Shown here: piece by piece, positions 43,260 through 53,842 of the stretch
Numbering within the stretch: the first letter of the stretch is position 1
Layout of the letters: each line of letters opens with the position of its first letter
From: Fulvia fulva
Lineage: Eukaryota > Ascomycota > Dothideomycetes > Mycosphaerellales > Mycosphaerellaceae
Length of the DNA: 64,000 nt
Direction of reading: 5' to 3'
Assembly: GCF_020509005.1 (NCBI RefSeq)
Contig: NC_063024.1
Coordinates: 62,001 to 126,000 of the forward strand
Position numbers and translations under genes: made by a program
The notes under the pieces: model-generated
What the model was told of the DNA's origin: nothing
The model's database searches: none
The model's input: the letters and a program-made list of their open reading frames with translations, nothing else

Positions 43260-44332
43260 GACCTTCATCATAGAGGGTCTTGCGACGATCCTTGTTGGTG
43301 CGATGTCTTGGTGGTTTGTGTTTGACTGGGTAATACATCGAACAGCTCGACACATCCGAACTACTGTGCTGACTACTTCCAGCCCGATACGGCTACTTTC
43401 CTGGCCGAAGAAGAGCGCCTACGAGTACAACACCGCCTCGCCCAGGACAACCTATTCCAGACCGGCAAGGATCACGACAAACGCCACGTCATAGAAGCAT
43501 TGAAAGACTGGAAGTGCTGGGCGTACAGTGTCACCGAGGCAGGCAGTTTCATGGTCATATATGCCTTCAGCCTGTTTCTGCCCACGATCTTGGGCGGCAT
43601 GGGGTATTCAGGCACGCATGCTCAGCTCCTGGTCAGTAGCTGAACAAAGATGCCATAGACCGCCAACAGCTGACGTCCAGCTCTAGACTGTCCCACCCTA
43701 CGCGGTCGCGGCTGTAATGACGGTCGTGGTGAACTGGATAGCAGATCACACGCAGCAGCGAGGGATCTGTACTATGACGATTGTCGCCTTCGCTATTGTG
43801 GGCTTCGCTATGCTCCTTGCGAGCGATAAATCCGCATGTCCAGTAAGCAGGCCGACTCTTTCTGATTTGGTCTAGAGAATGCTGACCTCTCATGCTCAGA
43901 CAGGCGGGAACATTCTTCGGCGCAATGGGAATCTACCCAACCATTCCCAACGATCTCTCTTGGGCGGCCAATAACGTCGAAGGCTCATATAAACGAGGTG
44001 TACTGCTTGGGATTGTTGTTGGAGCTGGGAACATCAATGGTCGGTACCCACAAATGACCCGAAACTGCAAGCTAACAGCGTTTCCTGTAGGCATCGTATC
44101 TTCCAACATCTACATCCAATCTGAGAAGCCACGCTACAGGACCGGTCACAGCGTTGTACTGGCATATCTCATCCTGTTTCAGTTCTGTGGCACGCTGTTC
44201 ATTCGAACGAAGCTGGCGCGGGAGAACAAGAAGCGCAGGAATGGCGAGCGGGACTACTTGTTGGAAGGGAAGACGGAGGATGAGATTGTGGTGGCCGGGG
44301 ACAAGAGGCCTGATTTCATGTATACACTTTAG
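43260..44332 (+). pseudogene. 5'-truncated MFS transporter (TNA1/allantoate-permease type)
   Basis: Five exon pieces join in frame: 43260-43329, 43383-43631, 43687-43842, 43904-44039, 44091-44332. The translation starts in the middle of the family fold: 'TFIIEGLATILVGAMSWWFV', then FDW|PDTATFLAEEERLR, 'AYSVTEAGSFMVIYAFSLFL', 'QLL|TVPPYAVAAVMTVVVN', 'GTFFGAMGIYP', 'NNVEGSYKRGV', 'GIVSSN'. It ends normally after a hydrophilic tail. About 280 residues, roughly TM5/6 to TM12, remain of an expected 480-520. The retained exons have no stops, so truncation may be recent, or the half-protein may still be made. The family imports nicotinate, allantoate and similar anions. Confidence 0.75.
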
Positions 44333-44401
44333 AGGAAGCTAGTCGACATTTTCCAGCACTTCCATCACGTGGGCTTCACACACCGGACCTCGACTGAGCC
44401 A

Positions 44402-45388
44402 TCACACCCCCATCGCCCTCGCCAAACACCCCGCCACTCTCCCCGCCGCCTCACCCCTCAGCATCGAGAAATGATGCGCCCCCTCCACAACCTCCACATG
44501 TATATCCTCCCCATTCAACAACTTCTCCCACCCCATCGGCCCAAAATCATCCCTCTTCCCCAAAACCCACTTCATCTCCTTAGAATCATCCTCGAAAATC
44601 TCCATCACTTCCACTCCAGACTTCTTCTCCACCCCTTCTAGAACGCCTTGTCCGGCATTGATGATGTACGTACTCGGCTCCCGGTACGCTTCACATGGTC
44701 TTGCGCGGTATTTTTGGAGATTGGCGGTGTTGGCTTCGAAGTGCTCGAAGACCCAATCCGGAGGCTGCCGGCCTCGGGAGTCGAAGATTTGCGTTGATTT
44801 GAGGTATGTCATGAGGCGTGAGGGTAAGCGCTGAATGTGAATTGGACAGGGCGTATCGATGAGGATCAACCGTTCGACCTTCTCACCCATCCGCTCTAGC
44901 GCCTGCGCAGCATCGAACGCTGCAATCCCGCCGGTGGAATACCCGCCGAGAAAGTACGGCCCGCGCGGCTGACGACGTTGGATCTCGGAGATGTACAGTG
45001 GCGTAAGATGTTGTGGACCACATTTCCAGTTCTGTGGGGTCTTGAGGTAGGGGCAGTTGAGGCCGTAGACGACGAGGGAGGGGGAGATGAGTGGGAGGTG
45101 GGTGTAGGAGGCGGCGGAGCCGGAGCCGTCGGGGAAGAGGAAGAGGGAGGTTGTGGCGAGACGGGGCTTGCCTTGGAGGAGGACTGAGGTTGCGGGTGGG
45201 TGGCTGGGCGCTATTGATGGGGCTGCTGCGGCCTTTGTTGACTTTTGGAAGGCGTGGGAGGCTGCTATTTGGGCGCGTTTCCATTGTTTCTCGTCGAAGG
45301 ATGGGGTGGAGAGGACGTCCGTGGCGAGGGCTGGGTGTGGTGGTTTGGGAAGGCTGGATAGAGGGGGTGTTGCTGTGGCGGCGGGCAT
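44402..45388 (-). CDS. Stand-alone type-I thioesterase (PKS TE-like alpha/beta hydrolase)
   Basis: Intronless, 328 aa. Homologous by pattern to the C-terminal thioesterase/cyclase domain of fungal non-reducing polyketide synthases: 'LFLFPDGSGSAASYTHLP', 'VYGLNCPYLKTPQNWKCG', nucleophile elbow GGYSTGGIAAFDAAQ (Ser in GxSxG), 'LILIDTPCPI', and the catalytic His in EGAHHFSML near the C-terminus. Residues 1-65 are a Pro/Ala/Ser-rich leader resembling the linker that precedes such domains. No acyl carrier or ketosynthase is encoded nearby, so it acts in trans or is a domain detached from a lost synthase. Stop at 44402 lies 69 bp from the transporter remnant's end (convergent). Confidence 0.82.
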   Translation of the reverse strand: MPAATATPPLSSLPKPPHPALATDVLSTPSFDEKQWKRAQIAASHAFQKSTKAAAAPSIAPSHPPATSVLLQGKPRLATTSLFLFPDGSGSAASYTHLPLISPSLVVYGLNCPYLKTPQNWKCGPQHLTPLYISEIQRRQPRGPYFLGGYSTGGIAAFDAAQALERMGEKVERLILIDTPCPIHIQRLPSRLMTYLKSTQIFDSRGRQPPDWVFEHFEANTANLQKYRARPCEAYREPSTYIINAGQGVLEGVEKKSGVEVMEIFEDDSKEMKWVLGKRDDFGPMGWEKLLNGEDIHVEVVEGAHHFSMLRGEAAGRVAGCLARAMGV

Positions 45389-46800
45389 CTTTCCCTGGCC
45401 GTGCTGTTCCTGGTGCTTGCTGGTCTGTCTGGCTGATTTCTGATCTCCGACAGCAGGTGAATTGTACCTGACGACAGTTATGTGGTCGAGAGATACTGCC
45501 GTTGCTTCTGTTTACAAATGACCTGCTGCTCTGCGTCCTAAGGATCAGCCTTATGGATCTTCGTAGTCGCTCCTTCCAGCGGAAGCATCAAACCGCAATC
45601 GCAATCAGAAGTAGCTTGGGTCATCTTTTAGCAGAGCCTCCTTTTGCTGAGACCGGACTCCGATGCTGGCTCGTGAGATATATCATGGCTGTGTAACGCC
45701 CTCTCGCGGGTCCCAAGCTTGAACATCGAGATCGCGATCGAGACCTGTGCTCGCGATGATGCTCGATCTGTACAGATTTGACTCGTCTTCAGCGTATATG
45801 CTCGATAAAATACTACTCCGTGACCAGTGTATCTCAGCCGTTACATTGGTCTACGTGACGTTCGGATCATACTTAGGTTGAGCAATCATGTCATGCATAT
45901 GACCAAACGCCTTCCAGGGCAGACAGAGCCACTATCTTCGCAGCGGACCAGACTCACTGAGTTTGATGACCTCGACTGCGATCCAGCATCGCGACTCTCT
46001 GTACCTGTAATAACATGACCTATAGCATAGCTTAGCCGTTCACCAGCAGTCGCGTATCGTGCAGGCGGGGTGCTCTTTCGATATCGCAAGTCAGGCTGAT
46101 GCGGCCATCACGCGAGACCAGGACATGCGGTCTTGGGCTGCTCCAGTGTCCAGGCTCATAATCTACTCACATCCTGCTGCGTTAAAGCGGGAACGACACG
46201 CGAGGCGCAGCCCTTTGTCCTGGAGAGATGGATCCCAGAAGAAACAGTCATGATGTACACTGTCAAGAGCCCATGTCTTGCACATCAGCCTCACCATGAA
46301 TCTGTCTGCAGATCGACACCATCGCCAGGCACGGACTTTCATATGTCCACCACCGTCCACGTCTTGAAAGATACGACGTGCCTGTGCGGACTTGCTTTTG
46401 ATTCTAAAGACCGACGTCGACTTGTCCGATGCGAAGCTTTGCAAGCTATACCCCCTTCGTCTTAGCGCTTAGCTCTTGACCAGTCATCGCACTCCCTCGA
46501 GCGGCCCGCTCACACCCGCAACTTAGATTTAGATATGAATCGCGAGACCATCGGCCTTCACCTCCCACCCAATCCCGGACCAGCACGAAGCGTTCGCAGC
46601 ATCTGGACTTTCCTTTGACCCATGCACGAACCTCCGTTGGGTGGGCGAGAAATGCGGTACTGGGGAGTGGTTTGAGATGACGCGCCACAAATGAGTTTCG
46701 ATATAAGGTACGGAGATTGTACTTTTTGTGGTTCGCTGTGACTGTAGAATCCTTGCATGCCACTCTTTCGCCCTTTGGTTTGAGGGGAAACGGCACAGTA
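45389..46800. other. Intergenic, 1.4 kb, between divergent thioesterase and transporter genes
   Basis: No convincing coding frame or repeat. Serves as a possible bidirectional upstream region. Confidence 0.5.
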
Positions 46801-48684
46801 ATGTCTCTAGACCACAGCAAAGCGGACGACCTGTCCGAAAAGGAGCCGCATTTACCATCGAGGAGTGATGGTGGTAGTAATGATGTTGCTCCCGAGGAAG
46901 AAGAGAGTGACGATGACATGGGAGCGCTGGATGGAAAGCCGAAGAGCTTGATTGCAATGGTAATGCTTGCGTTATCGGTAAGATTTCCACAACCACAAAA
47001 CCAGGAAAACAATATCCTTACGACCCCCAAAGTTAGCAGTCTTCCTCTCCGCCCTCGACACCACAATCGTCACCGTCGCCCTACCCGCCATCGCCGAACA
47101 CTTCAACTCCACCGCATCATACACCTGGGTGGGCTCCGCGTACCTCCTCGCCAACGCAGCATCGACGCCCATCTGGGGCAAGCTGGCTGATATTTTCGGA
47201 CGCAAGCCTATGCTTCTGCTCGCAAATGCGCTTTTTATGATCGGATCATTGGTTTGCGGTCTCTCGATCAATGTTGGTATGTTGATCACAGCGCGTGCTA
47301 TTCAAGGTGCCGCTGGCGGAGGTCTTTTGACGCTGGTTGATACCATCATTGGTGACCTGTTCTCGCTTAGGACGAGGGGCACGTACTTGGGCATGATTGG
47401 TGGTGTGTGGGCGATTGCTTGTGCTCTGGGTCCGGTCGTTGGTGGTGCTTTTACGTCTGGTGTGACGTGGAGATGGTGAGTGATACGATATGCTGGAAGA
47501 CTGGAACGTTGCTGACTTACGTCTAGGTGTTTCTACATCAACTTGCCGATTGATGGCATTGCATTCTTCATCATCCTCTTCTTCTTGAAGCTGAAGACAC
47601 CTCGGACGCCCCTCATCGAGGGCTTGAAGGTCATCGACTGGGCCGGCAGCTTTTTCGTGAGTACGCTTCGAGCGAGTTAGAGCAGCAGAACCTGACCACC
47701 TCCCAGATCATCGGCGGCACTTTGCTATTCCTCTTCGGTCTCCAGTACGGCGGGGTCACCTTCCCGTGGGATTCTGCGACTGTCATCTGCCTGCTCGTCT
47801 TCGGCGTCGTTTGCGTCGTCATCTTCGGCTTCATCGAGTGGAAGTTCGCCAGATTCCCGATAATCCCGCTTCGACTGTTCAAGTACCGCAACAACGTCGG
47901 TGCTCTGCTGGTGGCCTTCTTCCACTCGTACGTCTTCATCTCCGCATTCTACTACCTGCCACTATACTTCCAGGCAGTCAAGGGAGCGTCGCCAATCCTG
48001 GCAGGTGTATACATCCTGCCTGCTGTCTTGATGACGGGTGTCAGTGCAGCCGCAACTGGAGCATTCATCGGAAACACTGGCAACTACCTCATTCCAATGT
48101 ACTTTGGGATGACCACCATGGTGCTCGGATATGGTCTCTTGATCAACTTCCAGGCCAGCTCTGGCTGGGCAAAGCTGATCATTTACCAACTCGTCGTCGG
48201 CATCGGCAACGGTCCAAACTTCCAGGCTCCGTTGGTCGCACTCCAGACCAAGATCAAGCAGAGTGATATCGCCACTGGCACGGCCACCTTCAACTTCGTG
48301 CGCAACATCGCTACTGCCGTCAGTGTAGTCGTTGGCCAGGTTGTCTACGCAAATCAGCTCAAACACATGACCGGTCGTCTAGAGCAGCTCGGTCCGGCTG
48401 CCGAGCTCATCAGCTCTGGAGACGCCGGCGCGAATGTTGAGATGATCAACGCCCTTCCAAGGGACCAAAGAGCCATTGCTCGATCGGCCATTGCAGATGG
48501 GCTTTCGGCGATGTGGATCATGTACACGGCCTTTGCCGCGGCGGGGCTGGTGTGCATTCTACTTGTCAGCAAGACGGAGCTGACAACCACACATGAGGTG
48601 ACAGAGGTCGGTCTAGCTGCGCAGGAGAGGGCTGAAGCCGAGCGCAAGGCAGAGAAGCAGGCGAAGGATGTAGAGAAGGCTTAG
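46801..48684 (+). CDS. MFS drug:H+ antiporter, DHA2 (14-TM) family
   Basis: Model join(46801..46977, 47033..47475, 47527..47656, 47707..48684), 575 aa; three introns of 50-55 bp, all keeping frame. The N-terminal 45 residues are acidic and cytosolic. TM1 carries the DHA2 signature LSALDTTIVTVALPAIA, followed by 'TWVGSAYLLANAASTPIWGK', motif A 'GKLADIFGRKPMLL' and motif C-like 'GVWAIACALGPVVGGAF'. About 14 hydrophobic segments follow, then an Ala/Glu/Lys-rich cytosolic tail. DHA2 proteins export toxic compounds and fungal metabolites in exchange for protons. Its position divergent to a PKS-type thioesterase is compatible with metabolite export, but no synthase is present. Confidence 0.9.
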
Positions 48685-50867
48685 AAGTCCCAGTTATGAG
48701 CTAATGGGTGTGATAGACGGTACGATTCTGTCCAAGTTTGCGTTACGAGGCGATGATGATTGAGCGATAGACTGCAGTATACCCTTTTAGCATGAAGCAA
48801 ATAATGAAGACTTAAGCTCTGATGATCACTGTGCAGCACCGCTTCTTCTAATGTTTGGGTCCTTGAGCCTCGAGTCGATGGCAGACTAGGGTTGGTCGTG
48901 ACGTGCTCCAGACATCGATAAAGAGAAGAACACGCCTAGAGGTTAAGTTGTCCGGGTACGGAGGCCACCGTGTCGGACATTGGAGTCTGTCGGCGCGGTT
49001 GCCGACAATGCCAGGTGCCTTCTAGATCAGCAGCCATGCCGTCTGCGCTCATATCACTTTGGGGCCATTTCAGTCCATCTCAGTGGTAGGACGAGCTTCC
49101 GTGGCGGCGGCATGAGCTGAATCTTGAGGGTGAAGTCTCGCTTCGAAGGTACCTTGACATGTCGCTGAAAGTCCTTTGGGGGACGCGCTACTGCTCTAGA
49201 ATAGCCTGTCGTTCGTGCTGTCCCGATAAGGGGTCACTGAATACCCAGATGGCCGGTGTAGTTGAACGGAAGATGGCAGGAAAGGGTGGACGGCGAGACC
49301 GTCGGGAGCCGTGATCGAGGATACGCAGTACGCCGTATACCTGAGCATGGCCTTATGCTCCCCATGCCCCGGGCCCGGCCGTCTACAACCAGTTTCCTCG
49401 ATTGCAAGTCGCGGCAATGCATCACGTTGTCCGGCTGATGTGAAGTCAGTCTCCTGGCCTTGGATGAATGTCCTACGTCGCTGTGATTCACACCTTCGAC
49501 AGCGACATGGAGCGTCCGATACATGCTGCCGTCAGCCTCGCGAGTCCGCTTGGCTCTCCCCAGTCTCGACTTTCACGATGCGTCAACGAACTTCAATGCG
49601 GCCTGAGGCGGTCTACGAACGAGAACCAGTACACCAAACTCCACGCCGAAGACAACGGCTCTCAACGCTGCCTGCATTTAGTCGCAATCGCGAGGATCCT
49701 CTTCATACAACACAGGTGGAGTTCCCACGACGACGTAGCAGGAGCGATACGGAAAGAGCGTCGGTCTCGGATTGGTGCCATAACGGTATTACTCGAGATA
49801 GGATTCACTGTTGAGCGATGCCAGGTCACTGCAAAGACGCGGGAAGGTCGATGAGGACGAAAGGTTAAGCATCCGAAATGAAGAGCTATGCCGTTGTAAG
49901 GACACATTGAGGCGGCCGAAAAGGTACATCGCAGCACCCTCACCTGCTGCAGCGCACCGAGTCGTGTAGTCGGCATGGTGAGGAAAGCCAGTCCGATCGA
50001 CGTTGGAGGGCACTCTCTGCAGCAGCAGCGGCTGTCCTCTATTACGCGTTCAGCTGACTCCTTCGTTCGTGAAGCCTGCTTCCACGAGCATGAGGTCCTG
50101 GTGAGCATTGTGGCGTTGTCAGAGCTGTGCACAAGCTCATCCATACGGCCAAAGAATATGGCGACGTCTTGCGTGATGTCTGCAAAGGTGTGAATCCGCT
50201 TCAAGTCGCATTGAAGGATCGTGCTGCAATAATGCAACATCGATGAAACCATATTTCCTGTTCCAGCCCACGGCGGCATTCATCGGCATAACAGACGCTC
50301 TGCGGCATATACTGGCTTTGCGATGGCGACATCGAGCCCTGGCCAGCCTGATTCATTGCTTGCCGTGGCATCGTGCGCCTCGCAGCTCTTTGCTAGACTG
50401 TGTCAAGACAGATATGTATTCGCTAACAACCCAACAGCCTTACACGTCCGACATCGAACTAGCAGACATCAAAGCTAGCATCGAGAACAACCAAACCATG
50501 TCTTCCACGCGAACAGGTGGAGTCTCGCGGCTCACGCCATGTGTTCAAGAGGCACGGACCGCTCCCGAAAATTTGGGTATGGCGTGCTTGTCCACGCCAG
50601 CAACACGATCGCCAAACCACCAATCGTCTTCCACAATTGGTACACTCTTTCACATGCGATCGTGTGCGCCTTACTGTAAGCGGACGTTCCCTTCCTATTC
50701 TCTCGTAACGATTTCATGGCATAGTTGCGTGAGTCTTGGCCCGAATGGCGATGCAATCCTTTGAAAGGTAATATGAAAGAGTGACCGTGTCCTCCTCCCT
50801 TCAATCCCTTGCAGAGACCGACCGTCCTGCTTCTCTATCAACACCACTCCTGGGAGCACACTCAAAC
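48685..50867. other. Intergenic, 2.2 kb
   Basis: Several overlapping frames of 130-200 codons occur (for example 49662-50279 minus, 50243-50764 plus), but none has protein-like composition, a signal peptide or a recognisable motif. I see no repeat. Confidence 0.5.
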
Positions 50868-52526
50868 ATGAAGTGGTACAGCAAAAGCCCGACAACGGGC
50901 ACCGCCACCGTTTCCTCCGACACAGCCTCCTCCTCCCACAAAGACAATGATGGCTACACCCCCTCAGACGACCTTCACTCCGGCCAAGCGCAGCAACAAA
51001 AACGCCAAATCGGCGTCATCTCCGCCTCCTTCCTAATCTTCAACCGCATGATCGGCACGGGAATCTTCGCAACCCCCTCCGGAATCCTCTCCCTAACCGG
51101 CTCCGTCGGGCTCGCCCTCTTCATATGGGTAGCAGGCATGCTCATCGCCGCCGCCGGCATGGCCGTATACCTCGAATTCGGCACCGCCATCCCCAAGAAC
51201 GGCGGCGAGAAGAATTACTTGGAGTACGTGTTCCGGCGGCCGCGGTTTGCGGCAACGGGGTTTTATACGGGTTATGTGCTTCTGTTGGGGTGGGCGGGGA
51301 GTAATTCGGTTGTGTTTGGGGAGTATATCCTCAATGCGGCGGATGTGGAGGTGGGGAGGTGGAATCAGAGGGGTGTTGGGTTGGCGTGTATTACTGCGGC
51401 GTTTTTGATTCATGGACTGGCGTTGAAGTGGGGGTTGAGGTTGCAGAATTTCCTTGGAATCGTCAAACTCATCGTCATCTTGATCATCGTGGTGTCTGGC
51501 TGGGCGGCACTTGGAGGAGCGCTCAAGATCGAGAAGCCGCATAACTTCGATAATGCCTTCGAAGGAACTACCGGAAGTGCCTACGGTGTTGTCACAGCAC
51601 TGTACAACGTCATCTGGAGCTACATCGGCTACTCGAACGCCAATTACGCCCTATCGGAGACGAAGAATCCCGTCAAGACCCTCAAACTCGCAGCACCATT
51701 GGCCTTGGGTAGCGTTGCAGTACTCTACATGCTGGTCAACATCGCCTACTTCGCCGCCGTCCCCAAAGACGAGATTCTATCATCCGGGCGAATTTTGGCA
51801 GCGAGCTTTTTCAGAAATGTGTTCGGCGGCAGTGCGGAGAGGGCTCTGTCTGTCTTCGTGGCGTTGTCGGCGTTTGGGAATGTCCTGAGTGTCATCTTCT
51901 CGCAGGGCAGGTTGGTGCAGGAGCTCGGGAGGGAGGGGATCCTGCCCTTCTCGCGGTTCTGGGCTTCGAATCGACCGTTCAATGCGCCGTTGGCTGGATT
52001 GTTTGAGCATTGGCTTGTGTCGGTTATTATTATGTTGGCGCCGCCGCCGGGTGATGCGTACAACTTCATCCTGAAGTAAGTCTTCCCCAGCTCCCTCGAT
52101 CAAGGGTCTGAATGCTAACAAACACACTCCAGCGTAATATCCTACCCCCTCGCCATCGTCAACTCTTTCGTCGCACTGGGCCTGCTCTACCTCTACTGGA
52201 ACAAAGCCGAATGGAACTGGTCGCCACCCTTCAAAGCAACATGGCAGGTGGCGCTGTTCTTCTTTCTGAGCAACGTTTACCTCGTCGTCGCTCCATTCGT
52301 CCCGCCGACTGGTGGAAACGCCATCTACGAGACGCTGCCATACTACCTGCACTGTGTGGTCGGCTGGGGGATCATTGCTGGAGGCGGCGTGTACTGGCTC
52401 GTGTGGGCGATTGTCTTGCCGAAGATTGGCGGGTATGAGCTTGTGCGGGAAGAGCATGTGGATGAGCTGGATGGGTGGTCGAGGTATCAATTTGTGAGGC
52501 GGCCGTTGGGTGGTGGTTCAGTGTGA
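50868..52526 (+). CDS. Amino-acid permease, APC superfamily (LAT / methionine-permease type)
   Basis: Model join(50868..52075, 52133..52526), 533 aa; intron GTAAGT...CTCCAG, 57 bp. The start is ATG 50868 (MKWYSKSPTT); the frame is open upstream only to a GTG. About 60 polar residues precede 12 hydrophobic segments. TM1 has the APC signature 'NRMIGTGIFATPSGILSLTG', followed by 'VYLEFGTAIPKNGGEKNYLE'. TM6 'WSYIGYSNANYALSETKNP' is typical of LAT-type importers such as the yeast high-affinity methionine permease. Predicted plasma-membrane amino-acid uptake; substrate not determinable here. Confidence 0.9.
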
Positions 52527-52597
52527 CGAATGAAATCCAATAGATCTTCCATCAACTTTCGATTCTCTGCGTTTTCCCGCGTTGAGTATTCTCGAAG

Positions 52598-53269
52598 ATG
52601 TTGTGCACTCAGCTGGAAGCAGCCAAGTCGGGTGTCTCGGAGAAGGATTTAGGCTCCAGCGTCAAGTACTTCGTGTCACCTCTGCCACCGTACTCAGTGT
52701 CAGAATGCGGACATAGTGACTGTGGATTATTTCGGTCAGTCGCTCATCGGTGTGGCTTCAGCATCAAGCCTGTAACCATGCATGGAGGCGACCCTTCCGG
52801 GTCAGCGGCACCAGCGCACGCAGACATCGGCCACTGCCACTTTCAAAACCACGAGCAGCCAGTACAGCACTCGATAGGCCATAGCGCAATTGATGGATAC
52901 GCCGATGGCATCCTAAGCGACCACGGCAAGCACCATGACGATGATCACAGACACCATCATCATCGTCACTCTTCAGATGAAGACGAACCTCCCCCATACT
53001 ACACCGATCCGTACCCGACCACAACGGCCAGACTATACGGAACACTGAACACAGAAGCGTCCGACAGTAGAATTCGCCGCCGGACAGGCCCTGGTGGACT
53101 GAATTCAACGGTGGCTTTCATGCTTGGAGTTACTCTGCTATGCGCACTGGGCGGCCTTGCCTTTATGATCAGTGATCTTCAGAGGTGTCAAGGGAGTCTT
53201 GATATAGTGGAGAAGATGCGGCGAGGATGCTGTACTCGAATGAGCGAGACGGAGTTGTACTGTCCTTGA
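52598..53269 (+). CDS. His-rich single-pass membrane protein, unrecognised
   Basis: 223 aa, intronless. A second ATG at 52779 (MHGGDPSGS) would give 163 aa and removes a less protein-like first segment. It contains many His including 'HHDDDHRHHHHRHSSDEDEP', a PPPYY sequence that fits a PPxY WW-domain (Rsp5-type ligase) ligand, and one clear transmembrane helix near the C-terminus ('STVAFMLGVTLLCALGGLAF') followed by a short tail with a CC pair. A cytosolic His-rich domain suggests metal binding, and PPxY suggests ubiquitin-dependent sorting; both are inferences. Begins 71 bp after the permease stop on the same strand. Confidence 0.55.
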   Translation: MLCTQLEAAKSGVSEKDLGSSVKYFVSPLPPYSVSECGHSDCGLFRSVAHRCGFSIKPVTMHGGDPSGSAAPAHADIGHCHFQNHEQPVQHSIGHSAIDGYADGILSDHGKHHDDDHRHHHHRHSSDEDEPPPYYTDPYPTTTARLYGTLNTEASDSRIRRRTGPGGLNSTVAFMLGVTLLCALGGLAFMISDLQRCQGSLDIVEKMRRGCCTRMSETELYCP

Positions 53270-53842
53270 TTGCGCGGAGGTAGCCCTTGGAGGGTTCTGG
53301 CGTGTGATGTGTCGAGTCGTCGGCAGGATCGTTGTGGCAGAGTACTGTGTATGAGTCATGCTGCTCGAACTGCAATACTTCGAATGCTGTTAAGGATGAT
53401 TGGGTGTCGACGGTAAAGAGGGAAGACGACGTTGAGAGTGATGCAAGGGAAGACGTGATGTAAGCAGGAGGCCGTGAAGTCTGCAGGAGCATGGGTGGCC
53501 AGAACCTAATCCTTGCATTCTTCTCATACCATTTCCCCGACATTCATTCACTTGCATCATCTCCTCCATCAAGCCACATCTTCTTGTGCAGATGGAGGTA
53601 TTCTTCCCCTGATGTCCTGCTTCTTCACGGTACCAAGGCTCGGTAAACAGAGTTCCAGGTGACGTCAAGAAATCCATCTCTGAGCACTGAGCAGTCCCAA
53701 CCAAGACGACAAGTATCCTGGTCATCCAAAACTGCATGTAGAGGGAGAAACGCGCAGGAAAGACTTCTATCTTGACCACCAGACGTGATCGCATTGTTCC
53801 TGTGGGTATTCCATCTCCAACAAAGCCCCCGACACCGCCACA
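53270..53842. other. Intergenic, upstream of SGNH hydrolase
   Basis: No convincing coding frame or repeat recognised. Confidence 0.5.

Noticed and set aside
49662..50279. 205-codon minus-strand ORF in the 48.7-50.9 kb gap
   Set aside because: Residue composition is random (many Cys, Arg, Ser), no domain, and overlaps equally long frames on the other strand.
50243..50764. 173-codon plus-strand ORF upstream of the permease
   Set aside because: No protein-like features and not joinable to the permease start.
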